Assembly: GCA_019279435.1 (NCBI GenBank)
Contig: JAAALK010000284.1
Location: 20,390,390 to 20,454,389 of the forward strand
DNA from: Zizania palustris
Lineage: Eukaryota > Streptophyta > Magnoliopsida > Poales > Poaceae
Reading direction: 5' to 3'
DNA: 64,000 nt
Position numbers and translations under genes: made by a program. Shown here one piece after another: positions 9,143-20,036 of the stretch. Within the stretch, counting starts at the first letter, position 1. Every line of letters begins with the position of its first letter. The notes beneath the pieces are model-generated. The model was not told the DNA's origin. It did no database searches and was given only the letters and a program-made list of their open reading frames with translations.

Positions 9143-10868
9143 CTTACTCCGGGTATCATCAAGTCTGGCTAAAGCGTGAAGATGAAGCCAAGACAAGTTT
9201 TATAACTCCTTCCGGAGTATTTTGTTATATAGAATGTCTTTTGGCTTGCGGAATGCCGGAGCCACATTTTCACGTTTAATAGCTAAGGCTCTAGGTCACC
9301 AAATAGGTCGGAATGTCGAAGCCTATATGGATGACATTGTAATAAAGAGTGCTCAAAAGCACCAGCATAGCCTAGACCTAGCTGAAACGTTTGAGAGCCT
9401 CAGAGCATGTGGAGTACGCCTCAACCCGGAAAAATGTATATTCAGAGCGCAAGCAGGAAAACTGCTAGGGTACTTAGTTTCGAGTAGGGGAATCAAAGCT
9501 AGCCCCACGCAGATAAGTGCACTACAAAGAATGGCTCCACCAGGGAATTTGAAGCAAGTCCAGAAACTAGCAGGAAGGCTCGCAGCTCTTAGTAGATTCC
9601 TGGCCAGGTCAGCAGAGCGAAGCCTCCCAATTTTCAAAGCCCTAAAGGGGTCCGAAAGCTTCAAATGGACGCTGGAGTGCCAGAAGAGCTTCGATGATAT
9701 TAAGGCATACCTCGGAAGCTTGTCAACACTTACTGTGCCCCTCCCGGAGGAAACACTCCTCCTTTATCTTGCAGCAACAGGCTCCGCAGTAAGTGCAGTA
9801 CTGGTCAGGGAAGTTGAGCTTAAGGAAAAGCTGGTGCAGAACCCAGTTTATTTTGTTTCAGAAGCTTTGTCCGGAGCTAAGATAAGATACTCCGAGCTCG
9901 AGAAATTTGCGTATGTCCTGATAATGGCCTCGCGGTCGCGGAAGCTAAGGCATTATTTTCTGGCGCATAACTTAATTGTTCCTACCTCGTACCCTCTTGG
10001 TGATATGCTCCGGAGCAAAGATTCCACAGGGAGGATCGGGAAATGGGCTGTCGAGCTAGCCCCCTTCGGAATTTCCTTCACAGCAAGAACAGCTATCAAA
10101 TCCCAACTCATAGCTGACTTCGTAGCAGAATGGACACCATCTGCAGTTTGGGCTCCAGAGGAGCCCTCCGAAGGTTTATGGACAATTTTTTCTGACGGAG
10201 CTTATCAGACATCTGGCACCGGAGCAGGAGCAGTCATCATATCACTGTCAGGGCAAAAGGCCATGTATTCTGCGAGGCTCAACTTTAAAACCACCAATAA
10301 CATCGCAGAATACGAAGGAGTCCTGCTAGGCCTCCGAAAGGCAAAGGCACTTGGAGCAGCAAGGATAGTAATTAAAACAGATTCTCAAGTCGTCGCAGGG
10401 CATGTCGATAAAAGCTTTCAAGCAAAGAACCCACATCTAGCGAAGTACCTAGAGGAAATCCGCAAGACTGAAGAAGCATTCAAAGGATTTTCTGTTCGAA
10501 GTATCCCTCGAGCAGATAATCAACTTGCAGACATTCTGGCAAAGGCTGCGGCCGGAGCATTGGACCTACCGGAGGGTGCTTTTTATGAAGAACTAGTCAA
10601 GCCTACTGTCAATCAATTACCCTCCGCAGAAGTCCTTTGCATTCCAGCTACAGATTGGCGGGCTCCGATAATGGATATCTTGCAAGGAAGTGCAGACTCT
10701 TCAGAAGGTCCGGATTTCCGAAGGTTACAGGCAAGGGCTAGAAATTATAAGCTTGTCAGTGGAATGTTGTACAAAGCCGAAGTGTGTTCTCCTCTACTCT
10801 AGTGCATCTCCCAACCCGAAGGCCAAGACATACTTCGGGACATTCACAAAGGTTTATGTGGAAGCCCG
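9143..10868 (+). pseudogene. Tat gypsy RT (second part), RNase H and archaeal-type second RNase H
   Basis: RT resumes with SGYHQVW and continues through the catalytic YMDD (EAYMDDIVIKS, about 9323). The long open frame 9222-10802 then covers the gypsy RNase H (SFKWTLECQKSFDDIK through KIRYSELEKFAYVLIMAS). After it comes a second RNase H with the catalytic set in FSDGAYQTSG (about 10190), NNIAEYEGVLLGLRKA (about 10300), IKTDSQVVAGHVD (about 10375) and RADNQLADILAKA (about 10510). This extra domain is the archaeal-like RNase H typical of the Tat lineage. The frame continues into DILRDIHKGLCGS, the start of the integrase zinc finger, and is cut at about 10868 by a chimeric junction. Integrase and 3' LTR are absent. 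Confidence 0.88.
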
Positions 10869-13800
10869 CTGAGGAGGCGCCCGTCTACTCCCTCCACGCC
10901 GTCGCCGGCGTCCCAGTGTGCGGCACTCTCCAACTCAAAGTGCAGGTGGGCATGGCCACGCTGATCGCCCTCATCGACACAGGCTCCACTCACTGCTTCA
11001 TCGGCGAGGCGGCAACACAGAAGGCTGGCCTGCCCGTCATGCCTCGGCCTCAACTGACGGCGACCGTGGCCAACGGTGAACGGATCGCCTGCTCGGGAGT
11101 TCTATGCCAGGCGCCCATCTTCATCGACGGTCGGCCGTTCGCGGTGGACTTATACATCATGCCCCTGGCCGGCTACGGTCTGGTGTTAGGCACTCGCTGG
11201 TTGGCTACCTTGGGTGATATCATTTGGAACATGGCCGCCGGGACTATGGAGTTCACGGTGGCAGATCAGCAGGTCTGCTGGCGCAGCGTCGCACCACCGA
11301 CACTGCCACGCATCCACTCTGCATCCATGACGGAGCCCCTCCTCGACGACCTGCTTGCATCCTTCGCCGATGTATTCGCTGAGCCGATGGGCCTGCCTCC
11401 CGCGCGTGGCGGAACACACCGCATCATCCTCAAGCCGGACACTACACCAGTGGCAGTTCGGCCCTACCGATACCCGGCCGCCCACAAGACTGAGTTGGAG
11501 AAGCAGTGCGAAACCATGATTAAAAACGGCATTGTCCGGCGCAGCGACTCCGCATTCTCCTCGCCGGTCCTGCTGGTCAAGAAGCCAGACGGATCATGGA
11601 GATTCTGCATCGACTACCGCGCCCTCAACGCGGTAACAGTCAAGGACGTGTTCCCGATCCCCGTCGTCGACGAGCTCTTGGATGAGCTCCATGGCGCCAA
11701 GCACTTCACCAAGCTCGATTTGCGCTCGGGATACCACTAGGTACGCATGAGGCCGGAGGATGTTCACAAGACGACGTTCCGTACACACGATGGTCTCTAT
11801 GAATTCCTGGTAATGCCATTCGGACTCTGCAACGCCCCGGCTACCTTTCAGGCGCTCATGAACGACGTATTGCGCCCATTTTTCACTAAATGTACTTGTT
11901 TTCTTTGATGATATCTTGATATACAACAAGTCATGGGCCGACCACCTGCGCCATCTCCGCGCTGTCCTTAGCGAGCTTCGGCGAGACATTCTCTTCGTCA
12001 AGCGCTCCAAGTGTGCGTTCGGGGTCGCCTCTGTCGCCTATCTCAGCCACACGATCTCGGAGGCGGGGTGGCCATGGACTCCACCAAGGTGCAGGCCATT
12101 TATGACTGGCCGATACCTCGCTCGGCACGGGCGATGCGCGGCTTCCTTGCCTCGCAGGATACTACCGCAAGTTCATCCACAACTATGGCTCCATCGCCGC
12201 GCCACTCACCGCGCTTCTCAAGAAGGAGGGCTTCGCGTGGGGTCCGGAGGCTACCTCGGCCTTCCTCGCCCTCAAGGAGGCGGTCACTTCGGCACCAGTA
12301 CTCGCTATGCCGGACTTCGACAAGCCTTTTGTCGTCGAATGCAACGCGTCGTCCCACGGGTTTGGTGCTATCCTCATCCAGGAGGGACATCTGATCACCT
12401 TCTTCAACAGACCGGTGGCACCTCGCCATCAAGCCCTGGCAACCTACGAGCGCGAGCTCATCGGACTGGTCCAAGCGATGCGTCACTGGCGGCCATACCT
12501 CTAGGGGCGCCGTTTCGCCGTCAAGACGGATCACTACAGCCCGAAGTATCTGCTAGACCAACGCTTGGCCACCATCCCGCAGCACCACTGGGTGGGCAAA
12601 TTGCTGGGCATCGATTTCTCCGTCGAGTACAAGCCAAGCATAACGAACACCGTCGCCGATGCGCTGTCCAGGCGCGACACCGTGGAGGGAGCGCTCCTCG
12701 CCCTCTCTGCTCCGCGGTTCGACTTCATCGACAAGCTCCGGCAGGCCCAGCTGAACCACCCGGCCCTTATTGCTCTCCACGACGAGGTCACAGCAGGCAA
12801 CCGACCAGCCCCCTGGGCAGTGGTGGACGGTATGGTCCAATTTTCAAGGCGGCTATACATCCCGGCCGACTCCCCACTGCTACAAGAGATCGTGGGGGGC
12901 ATACACGAGGACGGTCACGAGGGCGTGCAGCGGACGCTCCATCGGATCCGCCGTGATTTCCATTTTCCTAACATGAAACAAGTGGTGCAGGACAGGGTGC
13001 GCAGGTGTGAAGTTTGCCAACGCTACAAGTCCGAGCATCAACATCCGGCCGGCCTCCTTCTTCCGCTGCTGGTTCCCCAAGGCGTGTGGACTGATGTTGC
13101 GCTAGACTTTGTGGAGGCGCTGCCAAGGGTCCGTGGCAAATCAGTGATCCTCACTGTGGTGGATAGATTCAGCAAATACTGCCACTTCATCCCATTGGCA
13201 CACCCGTACTCCGCCGAATCAATCGCCCAAGCCTTCTTCAACGACATTGTCCACCTCCACGGCATTCCACAGTCCATGGTCTCCGATAGGGACACGGTGT
13301 TCACGTCGACATTCTGGCAGGAGTTGATGCGGATGATGGGGACCAAGCTGCAAATGACCACGGCATTCCACCCCAGTCCGAATGACAGTCCGAGTCAGCC
13401 AACCGCGTCATCCTCATGTACCTGCGGTGCCTGGCAGGAGACAGGCCGCGCGATTGGCTCAGATGGCTCCCTTGGGCGGAGTTCCTCTTCAACACGGCGT
13501 ACCAAACGTCCCTGCAGGACACCCCTTCCGCGTGGTCTACGGGCGGGATCCTCCCTCCATCAGATCCTACGAACCTGGGGAAACCAGAGTGCCGGCCGTA
13601 GCCAACAGCATGGAGGAGCGCGCGGAATTCCTTGCTGACATCCGCTACCGCCTGGAGCAGGCATAGGCGTACCAGAAGCGCCACTATGACCAGGCGCACC
13701 GCGACATCACCTATCATGTCGGCGATTGGGCGCTGCTTCGCCTACGTCAGCGCGCGGCGTCATCACTTCCTCAGGCGATGGGCGGGTAAACTAAAGCCAC

Positions 13801-14284
13801 GCTACTTCGGGTCATACCGCGTCATCGAACTCATCAACGAAGTCGCTGTTCGGCTGGAGCTTCCTCCGCGCGCCCGCATCCACAATGTGTTCCATGTGGG
13901 GCTGCTCAAGAAGTTCAACAGGCCTCCCCAACAGCGCCTCCACCATTGCTGCTCCTACATCATGGCGCAATCAGTCCAGAACTAGAGCAAGCGGTGCGGT
14001 ACCGCATGGCTCGCGGCGTGCATCAGGTGCTCATTCAGTGGAAGGGCGCGTCGGCAGCATCAGCCACCTGGGAAGACGTCGCGTCGTTCCGCACCAAGTT
14101 TCCCCAATTCCAGCTCGAGGACGAGCTGGCTCTCGACGGGGAGGGAGATGTCATGTTCAAACATGTGTACACCCGGCGCCATAGGGCCCGTGACGTGCGC
14201 CGATCCCAGGAACGAGCTACGGCTCGTGCGGCAAGCACGCAGGGCACGACCACCGACAGTGGATAGAAGGGAAGATCGGTTAGC
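10869..14284 (+). pseudogene. Reina-like chromovirus pol (protease to chromodomain), 5' truncated
   Basis: The sequence begins abruptly inside the protease linker (EEAPVYSLHAVAGVP), so gag and 5' LTR are missing. Domains in order: protease (ALIDTGSTHCFIGE, about 10970), RT (SWRFCIDYRALNAVTV, FTKLDLRSGYH, MPFGLCNAPATF, DDILIY), RNase H (KPFVVECNASSHGFGAIL), integrase with HHCC finger (HEDGHEGVQRTLHRI, then CEVCQRYK) and catalytic Asp residues (DVALDFVEALP; SDRDTVFTSTFW), and a chromodomain (VHQVLIQWKGASAASATWED, about 14010). Breaks include TAG at 11738-11740 after SGYH, a frameshift near 11890 by the RT active site, TAG near 12503, and TGA near 13383. The chromodomain and short LTR suggest the Reina clade (moderate). 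The same TAG and TGA occur in the second copy. Confidence 0.85.
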
Positions 14285-14587
14285 TGTTGGATTAACCCTT
14301 AATTAGTGGAGTTTGTTAGCTATTTTGGTTAGCCCTTAATTATTGGAGTTTGTTACTACTTTTGGTTAGGCTGGAGGCTATAAATAAGTTGTAATCAGGC
14401 AATTGAGATGAAGAAAGATATTCCCATCTAATCTACTCTCTCCCTCTACCTAAGCCGGGGGCAGGGGGCATAGCCCACCGACGAGGAACGGCAGCGACGG
14501 GGGTATAACCCGAGCCGGCCACCACGGACAGCGGCTACGATCTACGTAGCCGAGGTCCTCCTCCCCTCGGGCTCACTGCCCTTGACA
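14285..14587 (+). repeat. 3' LTR of the Reina-like chromovirus
   Basis: A 303-bp segment begins TGTTGGATTAACCC and ends CCCTTGACA. It holds a TATA-like GGCTATAAATAAG near 14378 and lies just downstream of the chromodomain ORF and a purine-rich GATAGAAGGGAAGA. No 5' LTR is present to confirm the ends, so the borders rest on TG/CA and on the copy at 39601-39902. Confidence 0.65.
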
Positions 14588-15165
14588 GGTAGCCTCCACG
14601 CCGGCAAGGTAGGGCTTCAACCCATCCTAATCTAATCAAATCTTTTTTGACTTTATTCTTTCTTCACTTCCTAATTACTAACTATGGACCTCTTTATATA
14701 GGACGGGGATCCCCTTATTTCTAGGACAAACCAAGTAACCGACTCTACCTACAATTGGACTCTTAACCCTAAACCTACCCTAATTCTAATAGAGTCCTGA
14801 TCTGCTATAGTACCCGGCGGTATTGTTCACGTGAATAGTATTACGCATGTACTATTCACGCGGTCTAGCTGGGCTAGGCCCAAAACCATAGTCCATTTAC
14901 ACACTTCTTATTGACCAGCTCGCCCTCGAGCAGCCAAGCGACATTGACCCTAACTCGACACCTAACACGAATACAACTCAAGCTTTCGACCTCATCCCAT
15001 CCCTCGTAAAGATAGGAAAAATCCACAATGTTGCCTTGCTCGTCCTATCATGTGCTATGGGCTAATGCCACCAAGCCCAAAGGGGACAGTACCACCATGG
15101 CTAGGGCCACCAGACCCAAGAGTGACTAGTATTGCACGGTTCCTCTCTGACTAGGTGGCGTCTCC

Positions 15166-15687
15166 TTGCTAGCCCTCCCCGACTCTGACTCCGACTCCAC
15201 CCATAACTTCATCTATGAAAAGGCAAAGGGCCAAACCACTCCATGCCTACGTTCGCACGAGAAGATGCTAGTCTTGATGGCCAATGATGAGCATCTCTCT
15301 TGCCCGGGCATGTACCACGACGCCTTGTTCCAAATCGGCCAAGAAGAATTCAAGGCTGACTTCTCCGCCCTTTCTCTAGCCGGCTACGTCGTGGTGCTCA
15401 AAATGCAGTGGTTGGCATTGGCGGGACCGACCACCTGGGATGGTAGTACCCTCACCATGACCTTATGGTGCAGGGATCATAGGGTCTACTGGCGCGGACT
15501 CACCTGCCCGCCACATAGGAATACGTCGACAGTTCCGCACCCGCTCTATAAGCTCGAGGATGAGCTGATCTTCAAGGGAGGGGGAAATGTCATGTGCTAT
15601 GGGCCAGGGCCACTAGGCCTAAGGAGGAACAATACTGCTATGGCTAGGGCCAAGAGTGAACAATATCGTGCGGTATTGTTCACATGA
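15166..15687 (+). pseudogene. Gypsy protease remnant fused to pol tail
   Basis: The open frame resembles a chromovirus protease (DSDSTHNFIYEKA, MANDEHLSCPGMYHDALFQIG, FSALSLAGYVVVLKMQWLA). The expected DTGS/DSGS is DSDS, so the Gly next to the catalytic Asp is lost. It then jumps to a chromodomain-adjacent tail (PLYKLEDELIFKGGGNVMC). RT, RNase H and integrase are deleted between the two. The copy at 41374-41895 is nearly identical. Confidence 0.65.
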
Positions 15688-15947
15688 ACAATACCAGTGT
15701 AGCAGGTCATGAGTTAGTTACGGTTAGTTAGAGACTTGTCAGTTTACTTATCCAATTGCAATTAGAGTCGATTAGAAATAAAGGGGATCTTTACTCTATA
15801 TAAAGGTTCCATAGCATGTAATTAGGCTCCCCGTTCTCCAACATAGCTCGGCAAGGGGGTCAACCCGGTGCCAACCTATCCTACTGTTACAATCTACGTA
15901 GTCGAGGGCCCCCAACCCTAGGGATCGACGCCCTTGACATGCCCACA
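15684..15947 (+). repeat. LTR-like segment of a gypsy relative
   Basis: This segment begins TGAACAATACC and ends CGCCCTTGACA, with a TATA-like TCTATATAAAGG near 15796. It shares the ending and an ATCTACGTAG motif with the LTR at 14285-14587. The start lies in a palindrome: 11-bp arms GGTATTGTTCA/TGAACAATACC separated by CA. Orientation is inferred as plus because the pol tail lies immediately upstream. Confidence 0.55.
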
Positions 15948-16120
15948 CCTGACATCTCCCCTGCCATCGAAAGAAACTCATCCTCGAGCTGGATAACAGG
16001 ATATCACCACTTGAACTCGTCACGGGGGACCCATGATGTGGGCGACACACCTTGATCTGCTTGGCCTTGATGTGTCTGGGTCAACGTGCAATCCTCTTGA
16101 ACCTTCTCAAAATTAGAGAC

Positions 16121-16585
16121 TTACAACGACTGTATCTTATCTGTCGGATCGTCTAGCTCCTTGACGTCGTCATCTAATGCAGAATACTGTGATACCATGG
16201 ATGGTGATGAACCTGAGAAATCAAAAATTTGTGGCAGATGCTCTTGCAATGGTGTCCTGATCGACAACAACAAGGTGGTGGCAACCCTGCAACTGCTCGA
16301 TGACGGTAGTCTGTGCGGTGGCGGTGTTGGCAAAGTGGCAACAAGTGGGGCAGAATCATTGGTGCGACTGGACAGGGGCAGGTCGACAAGAGGTGGCGCA
16401 GGCATCCCATGGTATGGGCTGCATTGACTCCCCACGCACAATGTCTTGGCTAGCAGCAACTCGCCCGGGTCCTGACCAAGCCGACGTTGGAGATCATCCA
16501 TCTGTTGATTGAACCTCTCTCGATATGCATTCAAGTCACAACGGAATTCCAGCGGTGGTGTAGCGTTTGAACCATCAGAAGCCAT
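16121..16585 (-). pseudogene. Gypsy gag N-terminal remnant
   Basis: A minus-strand open frame of 154 codons starts MASDGSNATPPLEFRCDLNAY and contains FNQQMDDLQRRLGQ. This resembles the N-terminus of chromovirus gag proteins of the Reina type (short acidic start followed by an amphipathic helix). It lies downstream of minus-strand PBS motifs, as gag should. No CCHC motif or capsid core follows. The second copy at 42330-42794 differs only slightly. Confidence 0.5.
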
Positions 16586-16617
16586 CGCTGGTGAGCAACA
16601 ATGGCTTCTGATGGTTC

Positions 16618-16922
16618 AGCCGCTACGCCGCCACAGCAGCAAGAGCGCCTGAGGAAAGTTGGCTCTGATACCAAATTGGTATCAGAGCGATGGGCGTAAT
16701 CGTGGCTGATGGGAGGGTGAGGGTGCGCTGACCCTTGCCCCCCGGCGTCATGACGGCTACGCAGTAGATTGGCTTTGATACCAAGTAGCTATCAGAGCGA
16801 ACGGCGTAACCATGGCTCACGGGAGGACAAGGGTGTGCTATCCCTCGATTCCCCGGCGTCGTGACGACTGTGCGGTGATTAGGCAGCGAGAGCGCCCGAG
16901 TAAAGTTGGCTCTGATACCAAG
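16618..16922 (-). repeat. Reiterated primer-binding-site/leader repeats with palindromic PBS
   Basis: Three PBS-like motifs complementary to initiator tRNA-Met (minus-strand TGGTATCAGAGCC or close) occur at about 16661-16673, 16771-16783 and 16908-16920. At 16662-16688 two lie head to head as a 13-bp perfect inverted repeat (GCTCTGATACCAA / TTGGTATCAGAGC) around one A. A degenerate inverted pair recurs at about 16772-16797. The sequence between is a diverged tandem repeat (GGCGTAAYCRTGGCTSAYGGGAG and CCCCGGCGTCRTGACG in both units). The copy at 42827-43131 has the same arrangement. Confidence 0.7.
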
Positions 16923-17320
16923 TTATCACGTGCAGGATAGTTTCAAGAATACATGGCCAAATTGGCCACTAGCCTTGTCGGCGCGGTAGCCTCTATGCTG
17001 GTAAGGTAGGGCTCCAATCTAGCCTAATCTAATCTAATCTTTCTTGATTTTATTCTTTCTTCACTTCCTAATTACAAACTATGAAGCTTTTTATATAGGG
17101 CAGGGGTTCCCTTATTTTTAGGACAAACCGACTATAACTGCAATTGGACTCTTAACCCTAAACCTACCCTAATTCTAATAGAGTCCTAGTCTTCTATAGT
17201 AATGTTCACACGGGCTGGCTGGGCTAGGCCCAAAACCCTAGCCCATGACAAATGCTATCTTAAAGGATTATAGATAATAAACTATAGAATGAAGCAACAA
17301 TCATACCAGCAAAAGTGTCT

Positions 17321-19224
17321 TTATGGCTCAGGACATCTAACTTTAATCTCCATTAGCTTCTCAACAGGCTGTCTGCATATGGGGCATTTATCTGATTGAA
17401 ACCTTAGAGTTTTTGCACATTCACTGCACATGCACTGGATGAAATAGGACCAATCAGGCAGCCAATTAAAGGAAATGGAAGTTAGATCTGTCAAAGCAAA
17501 AGTACAGCGGTAGGCTACACACTACAGTGAATACTTACCAAATGCCTACAAGGAAAAACAGCAGTGTCCCTTGGCTCTGTCAAGCAGATGACACATTCTT
17601 TCCCCGTATCATCATCATCAGCATTGGGAACATCAGCTTCAGTTGAGTTGACAATCCCAAAAATTTCTTGTAGCTCATACTTCACTCCATCATTCCACAA
17701 TATTTGCTTGACAACTTTAACTCGAAGGTCATTGTGATGCTCCTCTATAACAGCAAGAGTAATTTGTGCCCGAGTGGAATTTACTGGCTGGTCACCTTCC
17801 TCTGGAGATGGACGAGCTTCTGCATAAACTACCAGTGGAAATACTTCCCCTGAAGGATTTGAAAGCTCATCCAGAGAAAAGAATCCAAAATCAACACCAG
17901 ATCCAGAGGGCTGGACAAACTGTTGAACCAACCCTTTCTGGAAGGGTATCTTTGTAGTTGTTTGTAATTCCGGATATACTGAAGAAAAACTGCAGTCTTT
18001 TCCTTCCTTGGCAAAGTAATAAATAGTTATACTGCAAAAGGCAAGGATAAATTCAACTATGGTCTCCAGACAATAACTATAGATGGAAATTGACCAAACG
18101 ACGTGGTTGGATATCAATGGTTTTTCCTTAGAATTTGCATGCATAAAACACAGTCCACAAACTTTTCTAGGAAATGCATTTTATACAACTGTTTAACGCT
18201 TCATTGGAATTACTATGAAATGTCCCACACGATGCAGTAGTACATACAAGAAATGTTAAAATAACTTGAACAAAAATATTGCACAGTTACCAACGATGAA
18301 CACCTAATGTTAAGTCTGCAAATGTTTATATTTCTACACACATACTGACAGAGCAGTTAACTTTAAAGTATGGCACTATGGCATTTCCGTAAGATTAGGC
18401 ATCTCCTACTCGAGGTTTCCTCTTTTCCTTATTCCTCTTATTCTGATTTATTTTTGAAGTGAAAGACAAGTTCTGGCTTACAAAGTTACAAGATTAAACA
18501 TTGACCCAACTGCAAAGAGAACGAAGATGATTGGATATCTATAATTTGCTATGTCAAAAGAGAGTTCCAACTTCGCATAGCTTATTAGCTTCATTTTATA
18601 GTTTCAAATCTCAGGAAGAGTTTGTTCTATCTTTTGTCCCTTGAATGCACGAAATCCTACAGTTAAATTGCCAGAAAGCAGTAGGTACACAATTCAAAAT
18701 CAACCCAAGAAATTCAACACCTGGTCACAGTTTCAGACATCTTAGTCCTAATCCCAGACTCACCTGCCGTCAGTCACAGCGTCGAAGGTGAAGGCGACGA
18801 GGCGACGGTCGGGGTCTGCGTCATCGCGCACGAGCCTGATGGTGTCCTTGTGCAGATTGACGTCGTTCTTCACCTTCCGCGCCTGCTGGTGCTCCACGAA
18901 CTCGGGCGGGGGGGCCGTCAGCGCGGCCCGCTCCGGCTGCGGCGGCTGGGGGGCGGGGTGCCACGGACCGTGGTAGGTGTGCGGGGGCGGGGGATGGTTG
19001 TAATAGTACGCCGCGGCGGACGAGGACGACGCGTGGTGCGGAGGAGGAGGAGGCCGGTGGTGGTGGTGGTGCGGCGGGGGAGGCGGCGGCGGGTGGTGGT
19101 GGTGGTGCGGCGGCGGCGGCGGCGGAGGGGGCGGGTAGGAGTAGTGGGAGTGGAGCGGCGGCGGTGGGGGTGGGGCCGGGTAGTAGTCGTCGCGGCGGCG
19201 GCGGCTGGAGGAGGCACCGCCCAT
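17321..19224 (-). CDS. LUL: LOG2/LUL-type RING E3 ubiquitin ligase (3 exons, intact)
   Basis: Exons on the minus strand are 19224-18764, 18031-17539 and 17434-17321 (461, 493 and 114 bp; introns 732 and 104 bp), giving 355 codons and a TAA at 17323-17321. Donors are GTGAGT and GTAAGT, and acceptors end TTTTGCAG and CATCCAG. The protein starts MGGASSSRRRR, with Gly2 and Ser6 fitting an N-myristoylation site as in Arabidopsis LOG2. A Pro/His/Tyr-rich tract follows to about residue 90, then a conserved domain (NDVNLHKDTIRL at about 120, ITIYYFAKEGKDC at about 155, PFQKGLVQQFVQPSGSG, VVKQILWNDGVKYELQEIFGI). A C-terminal C3HC4 RING uses C300, C303, C315, H317, C321, C324, C335 and C338. The family transfers ubiquitin at membranes and LOG2 acts in amino-acid export; the role here is inferred from homology. 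The stop lies only about 70 bp from a gypsy LTR. Confidence 0.93.
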
Positions 19225-19686
19225 GGGAGGAGCAGTCGACGGGGCAGGCCGCAAGCCAGTGACTAGTCAAGGCGAGGCTGGTTCCCGCAGTGGATTTGCT
19301 GCGTGGGGGGGAGGAGGAAGATGAGGTTGCGTAGGCGCGTCGCGGGGGAGCAGTAGAGTAGGCGCGTGCGTGCGCCGTGCGACTGCGCGCAGTGGGGTTG
19401 ACGGCGAGAGGGGCAGCGGAAGTTGGAAGACGACTCGGCCACACGGCGGATTGACTTTGCGGTGGGGGGGCGATTTTGCTGTGCCTCTCGCGTTGTGTCA
19501 GGGGCGTTCACTCCGATGTCGACTGATCGGTTTCGCGCGGCAGGTGCCGGTGGGGCCGTGGTGCGTCCCGCGGTGGTGGTGCGGACTGTGCGTGGAGCCG
19601 TGGATGGAGCTGTTGCCGTTTGGCGCAAGCTCGTACTCCAACTCGGTTTGGTAATGTTTCTGATGAGTTCAATAAAATAACGTAAA

Positions 19687-19697
19687 TTTATTTTATA
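19687..19697 (-). promoter_or_regulatory. Possible TATA box for the E3 ligase gene
   Basis: On the minus strand the sequence reads TATAAAATAAA about 465 bp upstream of the start codon, at the border between a GC-rich leader and an AT-rich region. The distance implies a long GC-rich 5' UTR. No other good TATA lies closer. The same motif is kept in the second copy near 45905. The transcription start is not known. Confidence 0.35.
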
Positions 19698-19737
19698 CGG
19701 TAAAATATATAATATAATTAAATATAACATATTTTAT

Positions 19738-20036
19738 GGGGTTGTTTGGATCAACGAATCAAGTTGTCCTAACTCAAGTTAGATATGCCATAACCAGTTA
19801 GCCTATTATTTATTAGACTAATTGCTAAAAAAATTTGGCAGTTGTAAATGCTTTGCCATGCTTTTTATGTCAAACTTTTGGGAGTAAATTATTTGTCTCA
19901 ATATTTTTCCAAACTTAAGGTAGAAATTCAAATGACAACCTCAATAAAATTACCATAGTTTTGTTTATTAACCGAACAACTCTATTCTACTATAAAATTA
20001 GGCATGGCAATTTGAGTCACGCATTCAAACAACCCC
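19738..20036. mobile_element. Tourist-like MITE, 299 bp
   Basis: Terminal inverted repeats GGGGTTGTTTGGAT and (reverse complement of the right end) GGGGTTGTTTGAAT flank an AT-rich, non-coding interior. A 3-bp direct repeat TAT lies on both sides (19735-19737 and 20037-20039). Size, TIR style and TSD length fit PIF/Harbinger-derived MITEs, which abound near grass genes. It lies upstream of the E3 ligase promoter. The second copy is at 45951-46246. Confidence 0.6.

Larger units (their letters stand above)
14588..17250 (-). mobile_element. Nested, decayed gypsy remnants bounded by a direct repeat
   Basis: Two related segments of about 310-330 bp (14588-14901 and 16922-17250) share runs such as ATTGGACTCTTAACCCTAAA and GGGCTAGGCCCAAAAC, and look like LTRs of a minus-strand element. 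The right one starts TGTCATGGGC on the minus strand and is followed by a minus-strand PBS (16908-16920). Internal parts on the minus strand are a gag N-terminus (16121-16585) and a short segment resembling a chromodomain-adjacent tail (about 15950-16020), with pol missing. Plus-strand protease and LTR-like pieces (15166-15947) sit inside. I read this as several old insertions; exact borders of the inner pieces are uncertain. The stretch 14902-15165 holds no gene. Confidence 0.6.

Noticed and set aside
16161..16427. Plus-strand ORF with Cys-rich start opposite the gag remnant
   Set aside because: It is antisense to the gag-like frame with a better start and context (PBS upstream) and has no domain of its own.
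18788..19266. Arg/Gly-rich plus-strand frames over the E3 ligase first exon
   Set aside because: They are reverse-strand readings of the Pro/His-coding GC-rich tract; the minus strand has splice sites and homology.
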